From Scalesia atractyloides (Eukaryota; Streptophyta; Magnoliopsida; Asterales; Asteraceae): 64,000 bases of DNA. The notes beneath the pieces were generated by a model. That model searched no databases and was not told where the DNA came from. It saw nothing but the letters and a program-made list of their open reading frames with translations. This document shows, one piece after another, positions 33,574 to 45,140 of this stretch. The DNA is taken from NCBI GenBank assembly GCA_947069175.1, contig CAMTDV010000007.1:50983681-51047680 (forward strand). Reading direction: 5' to 3'. Position 1 is the stretch's first letter. Each line of letters opens with the position of its first letter. The position numbers were made by a program, and so were the translations under genes.

Positions 33574-36500
33574 TTAGCTCGCTTCGGGTGCCAATACTTT
33601 GAGACTACGCATCCATTCACAGAAGCTTGGTTCATCAAAGTGAATAAAACTGCTTTTCAACTTTGCCCTTTGTTCTGCGCTCAAAGTTCGAAGCTGAGGA
33701 AATCTTGCTTCCTGTCGACAAAATTTACATTTTTCCAGTCAGTATACGTCATATCTGCCAAAACGAACGGGTCAGATTGACAAACAAATATGTGGGTAAA
33801 TTACAGTTTTTGTCCTTTATGTTTGGTGTGAGTTGCGGATCCTGTTCTTTAACTTCAAAGAGTAGAAAAAACGTCCTGAAGTTCTTATGTTGCAACAGTT
33901 TGCATCCTTTGTTTCTGCTTTATGTTTGATGAGAACTGTTGCAACATATGAACTTCAGGGACTTTTTTGTGTTTGTTGAAGTTGAAGGACAGGATCTGCA
34001 AGCCACCCCAAACATAAAGGATGAAACTATAATTTACCCCAGATAAATATATAATAATTATCCATTTTTAGTAAAGGAGTTTAGGTTGTTAACTAAAGGT
34101 GGCAGTTTCTATTCTTCCAGTCATCATTGGATCATTTGGGTTATATGACTTATATCTTTAAACAAGTCAAATAGATAAAAGTAAAAAAGTTAGGCAAAAG
34201 GGGTAACAGGTTATAACCTACTACAAAATTGTTTAAAATTTAACAAATAAAAAAACTAAATAAATACTGCATTCATAGTATGATTTTGTATGTCATATAT
34301 AACACAATTTTTTTTTGAAAAAGTGAAGTGGTCCAGGTCAATACGGCCTGTTTACCAACCCGTTGATCCTTATTTCGCCTCTATTTGAATGAGGAGTGAC
34401 ATTTTCTGACATGGTCAGAGACACGACACAAATATGACACAAAATTATCGGTTCTTATATCTAACCCGTTTGATAAACGGGTGGTCAGGTGTTAGGGTTG
34501 ACAACTTGACATGTTTAAAAAAGGGAAGTGTTTGGGTTTAAAACCCATTTAATTACGCATGTCGACCTGCCAACCCGTTTGACTCGTTTAGATAAAGAGT
34601 CACATTCCGATTACACGATTATAAGTGTGTTGGGGTTCAGGTTGATCTCTACACAAATAAATATATTAGTTGTGTTCGGGTTCAACGATTCAAACTACCA
34701 ACCTCTACTTTTGATTACGTCAGACACACCTTTTGACGCGTTTCTTTCTTAGCTACGTTTTTTAGTTTACTCAATTAACCTACTAGCATAAAAATAACGC
34801 AACTTGACCCGTTTTCAAATAAGTGGGTCCAAGTTCACCCAGCAATTTTAATTGCAGTACAATCAAGACAAGAGTAATGAGTCAACTCACTTGCTCATAC
34901 GGAGGGTCCTTGTGTGCAGGAATTAGCCGAGACACAAAATACCTCGCCTGAGAACTACCCTCCTGTTAGAAACAAGTTTCAATAAAAGTCAATACCTTTT
35001 ATAATACATTTGTCGTTTATATATATATATATATATATCAAAAAACGAATTAAAATCATTACTTTAAACGCAAGAATTCTAGGAGCGGGAAATCTCATCT
35101 CCGTTAGTTCTTCCGCCAACGTTCGGCATGCCGCTAATGCCGCCGCACTTTTTCCTTCTTGGGCCGCAAGTTCAGCACCCTGAATCCAACTCATCAACAA
35201 TAAAACATTAGAAATACGGTAAATGGATCAAAACCGACGCTGATAAAGAACTACAGTAACTAACTAACCAGCCAAATGAAGACATCTGTCCCATGATCAA
35301 GAACAACAGCTGCATCAGATTGCATTGCAAGATCATGCGCTGGAAGTTCCTCAAACGTTCCTCCTTCACGGTGCATAAGACATCTCGGAGCCACCATCCG
35401 AAGCGACAAATCGAAAGACGCGTTTAAAAAAATATCCCTCAAAACCGACCTCTCGTCCTCGTGTCCGACAATACTACCCAAAAGTGGACCCCGCCTGAGA
35501 TGAAACAATATCTCAGGTATTAGTGACAGCTCTTTCGGAAACTGATAAAGCTTCGAGTTCGGCATTTCTGACCCGAATCTACTAGTAATATCTTTAATCC
35601 GTTCATCGATTGTTTTCCGTACATCGATTGCATCCAGGCCGGTTTTGGCACGTAACAGACTCCTTTTAGCGATAAGAACTGCCGCCACCTCATCTTGAAC
35701 ACTGTCGAGATAAGCTGAAACACTATCGACTGTCCGCAATCGAACCGTAATCACCCTCGTGATATCCGCTTGATATAAATTCGAAAACAAAATTCCAAAC
35801 TGTAAGTACACGAAATCGGTTTTGATATTTCCGCGTGTCTCCATCGACACTGCAAAACTTTGTGTTTCTTCCACACTTAGCATTTGTATCGAGACGGAAT
35901 TATCGTTCTTAAAAGCTTCATGGTTTTCCGTATGGGCCTCTTCACCCGGGCCTATAACTTGAGAAACCGTTACATCATCCGAACACCGAATTTCCATAAG
36001 CCCATGAGAACCCGCAGCCCGCCTTGAAGCTCGTTGTAAATTCACACCAAACGCTTCACCGAAATCATCATGCAAGATCAAAATCCCGCCTGAAGCTTTC
36101 GCTAACGGTTGTAAAACCGGAACCCGAACCGGACAAGTTCCCGCGCATAAAATGTCGATTTGCGTATTACGTTTATAAGCTTCACGACCCACGTGTTCCA
36201 TCCATTTTAAAGCGGTTTTCTCCATGTGGGGATAGTTTGGATGACTAAACGAATGTGGGACCGATCCAGGCCCATACGTGTTCGGTCCACCCGCACACAC
36301 GATTATTCTACTACTACCTCCTGGTTTTTTCACAACCCCTTGTGACATTTCAGCTGACGGGCCTTGAATAATCGCTAACGCCACCTCAACCGCCGCCCCC
36401 ATGCAACGGTCTCTAGAAGCTTCCGGAAGATTTGAGTTATACGGTCTTAAAGACGAAAATATCGAGTGTACTACCGGTAAAGACGCATGAATAGGAGACA

Positions 36501-38680
36501 AATAAATCCCGGCTCCATAAACGAGTTGTTTCAACGATTCTTGACTCGGAGAAACGCTTCCTGGTAACAAATCGGCTGACGCAAACGATCCTTCCGAAAG
36601 ATCATAAACCGAAACCATTTTTCCATACGATATAACACCGATTCTCGTTGTGGGTGGAAGTGAATCCACAAATGCATGTAACGAACTCTGCAAATGCTGG
36701 AGATGCGGTTCGTCTAAACAGTCGTCAACTACGAGAACAATCGGTGCCGACATACGGGAATCGGAAACGGGAATGAAACCGGGTCTTCTGTTCCCGATTT
36801 GCACAAAGTCAACCATCGGGAATGCTAGTTCGGGTAGATTGAGAAGGTCTTCTTTGGTGGGCGCTATGTATCTGCCTTCACTAACATTTATATTCCGACA
36901 AATTACGCATTGCCACTGGCCCGATCCAAGTAAGATGTTGCAATAGAGATTTGCGTAAGCTCCGCAATTTTGGCAACGTTGTGGATCTTGTTGAATTATT
37001 TGCGGACCCTGTAGGACTTCCCGTCCGGGAGAAACCAGTGCCCCAAAACCCAAACTGGGTACGTTCATTAGTTTCTTTTGTTTCAGTACCTACATCGAGA
37101 AACAAAAGTGGTCAGAACAGGTCATATTTGTACAAGTCAAAACTGGTCGTCTGGTCGGTTCAGATTTTTTGTTTTGTTTTCTTAAAAAATATATAAATAT
37201 ATAAAGTGTTAAATGTGATGTAGAAAACAAAATGTTAGTTATTAAAGTTAGAAGTGTAAACAAGTAAGCCGAGCTGCTCGTGAGCTACTCAAGATCGGCT
37301 CGCTAAAGCTTGAATTGAACCGAGCTTTTATGATCTCAAGCTTCACTTATCATGCAAGACTAGGCTGGCGAACCTAAACAAACCTATTATTTATATAAAT
37401 TTTATTGAATATGCATTTAAATTATGATTATTATCTATGCAGTTATCACCGATGTATCGGTTATCGGTCCCCATGTAAAACATCGGTGTCAGATATCAGT
37501 CAGAATATCGATACAGATATTATCAGCGATATTGACCAATATTTGACCGATATATCACTGACTTTCCCCATATCAGTAAGTACCTTTCGTCTTATCTCTA
37601 CCATTCGTCTTTCTTCTTATTGCTGCTTTTAGTGTTTTAAGTCTTATTTATTAATTGTTAGTGTTAAATGTTAGTGATTTAAGTCTTAATCAATTCCTAC
37701 TTGCTAAACTATTAGTGTTTTGCAAGTTGCAAAAGGTTAATATGTTAATGGTAGAAGAGTATACTGTATTGTGAGTGTAAAATTGCTAAATATAAAAATT
37801 CTGCATACCGATATCCCACCGCAATAGCCTATATCTCAATATCAGTCCTTGACCGATATCCGATATTTTACCACATTAACTGCATAGATTATTACATGTA
37901 AAATTATGATAAAAATAACTAAAAGTCATATATTTTATATATAGTAATTATTATTTATCAATATATAACAAAATAACTATAAAGATATATAGAAAAAATA
38001 ATTCAATGACTAATAAACAATAAGCAAGCCGACCTCGAGCTTGAAAAACTACCCACAAGCCCAGCCCGAGTTCAATCTCTTCTAAGTTAACGAGCCAAGC
38101 TTGAGCTGATGCAGGCCCTGGCTCGGCTCATTTACACCCCTAACACAATGATATAGATGATGTAATGAAAATCAAATGTTGATGCTTTATTATTAAAGAA
38201 AGGAACATGTCTACAAGATACCTTACGTGCAGAGAGTAAAACATTTGGTGCATCAGAAAGAGACATCATGTCTTCCGCATTACTCAGCACCTGGTGTTGA
38301 ATCTCATTCGCGCCATCCGAATAACCTGAAGGGGGTGTCGCCGGTGCAGCAGCAAACGCAACAGGTTGAGGGGTCACCGGAGAGGTTCTAAACGGCACAG
38401 CAGCAGGCTGCACGGGGGAAGAAAACACAGGCGGCCCTGGCGGCGTGCTCAGATGCAGAAGCGGGCTCACAGTTCTAACGCCATTCGAAGATAAAGGCAC
38501 ATGTGGAGAAAGTATCTGGTTTGATTGAGTGGTTGGTGGTGCAAATCGGGGGGCTGTAGGCGGGGTAAAAGGCGGTGGGCTCAGTTTCGTGTCGGGTCTA
38601 CGCGACTGCGTTGGCTCGGGGGTGGACGGGGAGATTCCGACAGAAAATCCAGGTGGGAAATTAGGGTTTTGGTCTGCCAT
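33574..38680 (-). CDS. SEC23: SEC23-like COPII coat protein, five exons, 868 residues
   Basis: SEC23 pairs with SEC24 as the inner COPII coat on ER exit sites and is the GTPase activator of SAR1. Exons: 38680–38222, 37089–35269, 35179–35063, 34962–34891, 33711–33574. All four introns are GT–AG and phase 0, and the joined frame is open to TAA at 33574. The first 153 residues are Pro-rich (SPSTPEPTQSRRP, PSGYSD), as in the long plant SEC23 form (Arabidopsis At4g01810 type, about 880 residues). The zinc finger has CQNC (192–195) and CVIC (214–217). The trunk includes SAPIVLVVDDCLDEPH, and FGEAFGVNLQRASRRAAGSH follows. The helical and gelsolin-like parts end with HGTDVFIWL and EELTEMRFPAPRILAFK, and the last exon contains FDEPSFCEWMRSLK. 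No defects are visible. A 5'UTR intron with donor CAA|GTAAG near 39155 is possible. Confidence 0.95.
33794..34040. mobile_element. Foldback MITE in SEC23 intron 4
   Basis: GGGTAAATTACAGTTT at the left is repeated inverted as ATAATTTACCCC at the right. The arms cover nearly the whole 245 bp, sharing TCCTTTATGTTTGG, ACTTCAA and TATGTTGCAACAGTT. The intron (33712–34890) remains bounded by good splice sites. Confidence 0.75.
37247..38143. mobile_element. Foldback element in SEC23 intron 1
   Basis: GTTAGAAGTGTAAAC followed by AAGCCGAGC at the left is matched inverted by GGCTCGGCTCATTTACACC plus CCTAAC at the right. The inner flanks share further AGCTTGAG-type words. It fills most of the 1132-bp intron and itself contains the inner MITE at 37434–37888. 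Confidence 0.65.
37434..37888. mobile_element. MITE nested in the intron 1 element
   Basis: TCTATGCAGTTA at the left and TAACTGCATAGA at the right are perfect 12-bp inverted ends, with TTATTA on both flanks. The interior repeats ATATCGGT or CCGATATC words many times. Confidence 0.7.
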
Positions 38681-39600
38681 TACAGCATATACGTGTACTC
38701 AACCCACACAATCAAGATTTCTTGAAAACCTGTTTAATGAAAGTTAACAAATAATTGGTAATTAGCAATTTATTGACTATAGCATAAGCATGTATAATTT
38801 GGGGAAAATAACAAATTAGGGCAAATGGGCAAGTAACAGATTAACCTTTTTACCTAAATTCAGATGATCAAACATGTGCATTGCAAAAAATATCAAATTA
38901 ATCAAAGAACTGTTAACAATCAGATCTTGAAACGCAAATACACAAAACCCTAAATTTAAAATTCAGATTCTTTGAAGAAAACCTAGATCAAGCAATTGAA
39001 CAGGCAAGAATTGAATGGAATCTTAAAATTAAAGAAATCAAACAGATCAAGCAAAACCCTTGTTGAAAGTAACGCAAAAGATCGATCAGGAAAACCCTCT
39101 AAATCGAAATCGAAATTGAAATTGAAATTAAGGGTTTGAATAGAAAGTAGCTTACTTGAATATTGGAAATGTAGAATTGTGGGTTGACGGATTGCTGAAT
39201 GAAAGAAGACTGGGAAGAATTGGGGGTAGTTTTGAGTTGATGAGTTATGGGGAGATAAAATAAAAAGGAAAATTGAGGAAAAGGGTGAGGCTAAAGAAGG
39301 AAAGAGGCTCTTAAATGTGAAGAAATTAGTGAAAAATATTTGAGGGAGAAAGTGGATTTACAAAAATAAATTTCACAAGTGGGTTAACTCTCGGGGTTTA
39401 CCATGCGACATGTATGAAACGTAGATAAAAATAAGCAAATTGTGAATGTGACGATAAACAAGTTACGTCATTGTATTCGAAGCCAAATTATTCGAACAAA
39501 ATTCACACTAAACATATACAAAAGGTAAATATGATGGTCACACATTACCGAGGATGGATTTAAAGTTTTAAATGTAGAGTAAAACACGTCGCAATGGTGT
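38681..39600 (-). promoter_or_regulatory. Likely promoter and 5'UTR of SEC23
   Basis: No gene lies here. A donor-like CAA|GTAAG at 39155 (- strand) suggests an intron within the 5' untranslated region, with an acceptor near 38710 that I cannot fix. The region upstream of 39200 has no clear TATA box. Confidence 0.4.
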
Positions 39601-39624
39601 ATTTAGAGATGAGTGTCGGACAAT

Positions 39625-39680
39625 TTTATATATACATACATATACATATATATACATATATATATACATATATATATAGT
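39625..39680. repeat. TA-rich microsatellite
   Basis: Alternating TATATACATA words. Confidence 0.85.
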
Positions 39681-39682
39681 GA

Positions 39683-39882
39683 AGTGTATTGTACGATTTT
39701 GCTTAACGTACACTGATGAAATTATAACATGCGTGATTAGGTTTTTTACTCCATGCGTGATTTCCATTTTGTACATGCGTGATTATGTTCACGCGTGATT
39801 AGGATTTTTGAGTTTTATAACGAGCGTAATTTCATCTCGTACACATCGTACGTTAAGGAATATTGTACGTTAACCAACCCCT
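39683..39882. mobile_element. Small foldback repeat with internal short tandem motif
   Basis: TTAACGTACACTGATGAAAT near 39702 is echoed inverted around 39815–39870 (ATTTCATCTCGTAC, CGTACGTTAAG). Between the arms CATGCGTGATT or CACGCGTGATT occurs four times (39730–39800). Both flanks are TA-rich. Confidence 0.55.
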
Positions 39883-40283
39883 ATATATATATATTTAGGG
39901 GCAGGATTTAGGGAAACGCTTATAAGTGTCAAGACGGTGAGAACGCCTCTTATCCGTTAGATCAAAACAATCTATGGATTAGATTGGCGCAGTGACGTTT
40001 TCGTAAATAACATCAAATTTATTGTGTGGACGCGCTTCATTAAGGGTATAAGGGTCTTTTGGCTTCTCTAAAATAAATCGCCATATTTATGCATAAAACG
40101 CCAGTAAAATTCCCGCCATTAAACATCAGTCCCTACCAGATGAAACATCATCTTTATCTAAAACGTCATTATACAAATGCGAAAAATTAATGATGGAACG
40201 TGTTACAGTATTAACAGACAAAGTTGAACAAAAAGTAACTGAAACTTTATTACTAATAGTTATTATAAAAGATTCCCGCTTAA

Positions 40284-40829
40284 ACCAAGCGTCAAACACA
40301 TCATTATATAAATGATTTTAACATCACTTCCATTGATCATACTCAGAAAACGTCATCTTTAACCAAAACGCCAAATTCAAAAAAATGGAAAAAAGAACAA
40401 ATTGCAAACATTGTTTCATGGAGATTCAACATTAGAATCAATAAATTCGTAATCGTATTTAACAACAGAAGAAGAGTGTTTGTGAAAACCGCCAGAGCCA
40501 TACTGAACTTGGATGAAGAAGTTCAAAGGGGGATCCTAGCACTTGGCATTCCTCTTGATAACCTATGGGACAAAACACAGATGGTTATAAGAATATTAAC
40601 AAGAAAATTCGGTCCATACCCTGCAAATCCAATTATGAATCCAATCATCCAATCTTGGTGTTATGATGAAAAAACATACTTACTAAGTGTTGTATGGGAC
40701 AACGGGGAGCAGGAAGCCAACACGATTAAAAACATCATGATCGAACAGAGACTTGTCTACCTACAGGAGTTATGCAACACAACAATGTTTGAACCCGGAC
40801 ATGACCATAAAAATGGCATTGTTGACTGA
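40284..40829 (+). CDS. Open frame of unknown function, no ATG
   Basis: The frame is open for about 180 codons from 40284 but has no usable ATG near its start. It reads SWRFNIRINKFVIVFNNRRR, TARAILNLDEEVQRGILALG, VIRILTRKFGPYP and VVWDNGEQEANTIKN before the stop. Another frame downstream (40860–40980) is rich in Glu and Asp codons and could be a shifted or spliced acidic tail. I do not recognise the family. It may be an exon captured by the surrounding transposon or part of the transposon's own second gene. Confidence 0.35.
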   Translation, partial: TKRQTHHYINDFNITSIDHTQKTSSLTKTPNSKKWKKEQIANIVSWRFNIRINKFVIVFNNRRRVFVKTARAILNLDEEVQRGILALGIPLDNLWDKTQMVIRILTRKFGPYPANPIMNPIIQSWCYDEKTYLLSVVWDNGEQEANTIKNIMIEQRLVYLQELCNTTMFEPGHDHKNGIVD

Positions 40830-41189
40830 CATGTTAATATGAAGGTGTCAAAGTCTTTAAGATGAAGAAAATGATGACAATGAAGATCTGGATGAGAATT
40901 TTGATGAAGAATCAGAAGAAGAAGACGACGAGGGGAGCGATGGACAGTTCTCAGACAAGATCCCTCCTGACGAGGGGTTTTAGTTTTTTTCTTCTTTTCT
41001 TTTTTGTGGTGTGTCATTTTCAGTGGTTTTTAATAAAATACTTTATTTCATTAATTACATATAAAACGCCAAAATCCCCACAAACTATAATAATTCCCTC
41101 TAATCACATATTATCCAAAAATTACACAAGTGTATAAAAGAAAATGTAAGACAATATTAATTAAAAATGTGCAAGTCTGATATGTCTCA

Positions 41190-41763
41190 AAACGCCAGCT
41201 TTTGTTTAAGTAATCATATGAGAAATTAGGTTGGGACTGTTTTTTTTCATGCAAATGTCTCACAACCATCTCAGCGTCATATTCCCTATAAACAAGTTAA
41301 TTTTCTTTTTGTAGTTCTTAAAATCAACTTTACTTGCATCCACGTCTTCAAAACCACCAAAATAAGTGTTCATAACATTAAATGCCTTAACTGGTCCCAA
41401 ATTCAACTTAGACATGCTAGTTATAACATGCTTCTGGAGCTGAGTGAGGTGTCGTTCATATGGGAGAAAATGCTTATCACGTTATTCAACAAAACCATGG
41501 TTGTGCTCCTCAACAAACTTATAGACATTCCATGATCCAGCTCAAATATTACACATAATAGTACTCAACAACTAGTCCCCTTTGTAAAATTGGATCGCAC
41601 AATCATTTCCTTATGATTATGGTCCAACGTATCAACCTTCTTGTCCTTATATACCCCAGATCTCGTACACATGTAATACTTAATATGTGTTTCTCGTTTG
41701 ACGTTTATCTTTTCAGACCCTTTCCTAACAGAAAAATCACAAGCCATTGCATACCTAAAATAA
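41190..41763 (-). pseudogene. FAR1-type MULE transposase, N-terminal fragment
   Basis: After an acceptor-like TTTTAG the frame reads YAMACDFSVRKGSEK, KYYMCTRSGVYKDKK and NFTKGTSC, matching the FAR1 DNA-binding domain of Mutator-derived proteins. A shift follows, then FVEEHNHGFVE, another defect, then RHLTQLQKHVITSMSKLNLG, PVKAFNVMNTYFGGFEDV and EYDAEMVVRHLHEKKQSQPN. This order is typical of FAR1-related proteins in Asteraceae. The DDE transposase and SWIM zinc-finger domains that should come next are absent. At least two frame breaks make this a dead fragment. Confidence 0.75.
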
Positions 41764-42600
41764 TTGAATAACAATTATCGAGGCTTGGTAATATCATGTC
41801 TATTTTTGGCTTTATCTCTTCACTAACGTCGACATTGATAAATGAAAAACCAGTTTTTAGGCAAAAACTTTCATTCGAAGAACACCCTCGTTTGAAAAAA
41901 TATTATCAATAAAAACGCCATTAATTGAATAATAAACAATAAGAATTAACGAAAAACGCCATAATGAAAGCGCCATTAGTTGAATATAACCAATATGAAG
42001 AACTGATAATACCGTCTTCCTGGCACATGTTAATGAAAACACCATAAGTTTAATCAACGAATAGTAAGAACTAATGTTTACAAATTAACGCCAATATCTA
42101 TAGCTAATCAGATGTACGTAACCAAATGTAAAATGCCATTGATCGTAAACAAATAAGCATATATTAGATCCCAAATGGCAACTGAAATTAATAATTAAAA
42201 CGCCTCATAATGAATATATGAAGAACAACATTAAAAAAATAAAATGCCATTTTCAAATATTACATACGAGAAAAAAATCCATTAAACAACCATAAAGAAA
42301 GAAAACGTTATATCTGTTAAATGATTTGCTGGAATCAAATATGAAAAACAACATCATAAAATTACTCTGTAGATCATCCACATTACACGCCATAGATCTC
42401 GAAAGCTTGGGGATGAGGTAACAGCTAATACGAAATCTTTTGGAATTTTGTTTGAAACGAATTTAAAACGCCTTTTATTGGGCGGAAACTGCACAATGAC
42501 AATCGTACCCTGCATATTATTTAGTGCCCCTGCCACGTGTTCGGTCAGGATCCGTTTTCACACTTCCAATCGTTTTCTCCTGATCCCGTTTTTCTCTCTC

Positions 42601-43096
42601 TCTCTCCTCTCTCTATATATATATTATATATATATATATATAATTCCTGTATCTATTTCTATTCTATATTATATAACAAAATATATCAATTTGTGATACG
42701 TGTCATCTATTGAAGACATCTTATATTAATAAAATAAATAATAAATTAATATTAAATCTTATCATACTTTGAATTTCGAATAAAATCTTTCAATTTTTCT
42801 AATAAAATATTATGCTCAAATTTAAATTGTTAGCTTAAGATATGTTTAAATGAAACAAAATATTTACCATGAAAACTAAACTTGGTATTAAAATATTATT
42901 TATTTTTATTTTCATTATTAAAAAAATTATTATATCGATTCTTTACATAATTATGAATCATATTGTCAGAATTTGTACCATCATTTTATCACTCAAATGG
43001 CTGATGATTTGCCTCTTGAATAACGTATCTTCTTTTCAAGAACCATCTCCGCAATCTATCTATCTATCGTGTATCGAGTATATCCGTCAGTTCTTC
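42601..43096. other. AT-rich sequence with CT and TA microsatellites
   Basis: CT repeats at 42594–42617 run into TA repeats (42618–42642). No gene is supported in the rest. Confidence 0.5.
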
Positions 43097-43458
43097 TAAA
43101 GATATAACGTTTTTTTATTATTTGGTATATAAAATTACATTTATTCAACCTGTTTAATACATGAGATTTTCAAAGATATAACTTTTTTTGTTATTTACTA
43201 TACAAAATGACATTTATTCAACCCGTGTAATACACAAGGTTTTTAAACATGTAACTTTTTATCATTTGGTATATAAGATTAGACTTATTCAACCTGTATA
43301 ATAAACAAGGTTTTTCAAAGATATAACTTTTTTTATTATATAGTATACAAAATTACATTTATTCAACCCGTGTAATACATAGGGTTTTTAAAAATATAAC
43401 TTTCTTTTATTATTTGGTATATAAAGTTGGTATATAAAGTTACATTTATTTAACCCGT
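43097..43458. repeat. Tandem repeat, about 76 bp, five units
   Basis: Each unit has ATATAAC followed by T-rich sequence, GGTATATAAAATTACATTTA-like words and TTCAACC(C/T)GT, then TAATACA and GGTTTTT. A diverged single unit appears at about 47545–47610. Confidence 0.8.
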
Positions 43459-44146
43459 AACTCCGACGACCTATCCCAACCCAAAATCGTCACCCCCATC
43501 GAACCTATCCTAACCCAAAATCATCACCCCCATCGTATCTCTCCCACCCGGTCTTCTTCTCCAAATCTGAAAGTCAAAGAGAAAGGGATAGGTGCTATTG
43601 AAAAAACGATGTACAAGTGGGGCTTAATTCGAGCATGCATTCAAATCAAGAATACTTCGATTTACTTGCGGTGGGGGATTGGTTGCATTGGAGAAAATTT
43701 ATGGTGAGGGATATGGTTATGGTTGAAAATGAAGAAGACGATTGGGAGGGGCAGTTGATGTTGAGTGGTTGATGGTGGTGTTGTGCGATGGTGATGGTGT
43801 TTTCGATGATTGATGGTCGTGTTGTTAGGTAGTTGATGGTGCTAGTGTTTATGTGAGAGAGGTGGAAGATAGGTTAGGGTTGGGTTTGGTTAAGGAACTT
43901 AATTTATTTATTTTTATTATAGGTGGGCCACTTGAATTTAATTACATTTTTTCTTTATTGATTTAAATTTTTTTTGAAAGTGTAAGGACTTTTTTGTAAT
44001 TTTACACACAATTAACTAATTTACTTAACATCCATCTATTGTAGGGGCTATCCGAGTAATAATTTGTCAAAACATAGGAACAAACATGTTATTTTGAAAA
44101 GGTTGGGACTAAAAGTGAAAAATACAAACCACAGGGACCATTTGTC
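43459..44146. other. Spacer with low-complexity patches, no gene
   Basis: CCCAACCCAAAATC is repeated at 43475 and 43510. A GATGGT-rich stretch lies at 43730–43850. Weak MITE-like words (GGGACTAAAAG, CAGGGACC) occur before 44146. Confidence 0.4.
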
Positions 44147-45140
44147 ACACCCTGTAAAATCAAAGTTGGTGTGATCTCACTGGTATCTTCATTGCACAGG
44201 GAAGTATAAAATGCTAAGACTTCTAGAAAGTGAATGCCCGCTAAGTACTCGAATCCCCATGGGTTCTCCTATTCAACCGTGCCATAATTTAAATGTATAA
44301 CCTGAGAAAGAACATGCGAAAAAGCAACATAAAATTGGCGAGTTCATAGTTTATTTGAAAGGATTTGAAATAAATCTTTCTAGTAACCGGTTTAAGTAGT
44401 GTGAGAAATAATAATAAAACCATTTTTCCTTGGCATGCCATTTGAAAACATTGTTTTTGTAAAATTTGTATAACCCTCGATGTCCGCGTACGGCAAAGAT
44501 AACATGCCAGCATAAGCCTATAACCCACCAAGTGCTAGGAAGTGCCTCGCGAATCGTTTACTCAAGACGGTAGACTAGCAGGCGGTTATAGTTCCGATAT
44601 GTGGCGAGAACTTCACTTTACAGTTTTAAGCGACCCTACGACCCTTATTGCTGAGTAGTGGACAATCCAGTCCTTAAGACTTCGTGCCTCGCACGAGCAT
44701 ATGTGGGCCTAGCCCACTAGAATCTTTGTGCCTTGCACAAGTGAGAATGGGCCTAGCCCATTTGAGTCTGTAAGCAGGACCAACCAGTCCCCTTAATTGT
44801 ATGTAGGACAAACCAGTCCCATTGTAACTAGGACCTTCCCGTCACTAGTCATAAAACTCATGCACGTTTCGAACATCCGCGAGTGTTTTGTAAAACCGGT
44901 ATGTTTAGCATAAACCTTTTATAAACCATTTAAGTTAATAGAATTTCATTTGCAACATGGTTTAGAAATTTGAATTTTCATTCATCGAAATATTGTGTAC
45001 TTTTGCAAAAACTTGCATGTCTTTCCACCTAGAAAACATTTATAAAAATATAAAACCGTAAAAAGTGGGGGTTATTAACTCACCTGATATCCTTGTGCAA
45101 AGCTAGCATAATATGATCCAAAATGTCATTTCCAAAATGT

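Larger units (their letters stand above)
39893..42600. mobile_element. Probable Mutator-like element holding a FAR1-type fragment
   Basis: The left end (GGGGCAGGATTTAGGGAAACG) and the right end read inverted (GGGATCAGGAGAAAACGATT) are loosely similar, both followed by AAGTGTC or AAGTGTG and an AACGG/ACGG word. Both flanks are TATATA-rich. Inside are a FAR1-type transposase fragment on the - strand, an unrelated open frame on the + strand and many AACGCC words. The middle and end of the transposase are absent, so the element is defective. Confidence 0.5.

Noticed and set aside
33663..33929. 88-codon + strand frame over the last SEC23 exon
   Set aside because: It is a shadow of the SEC23 exon on the - strand and of the intron MITE.
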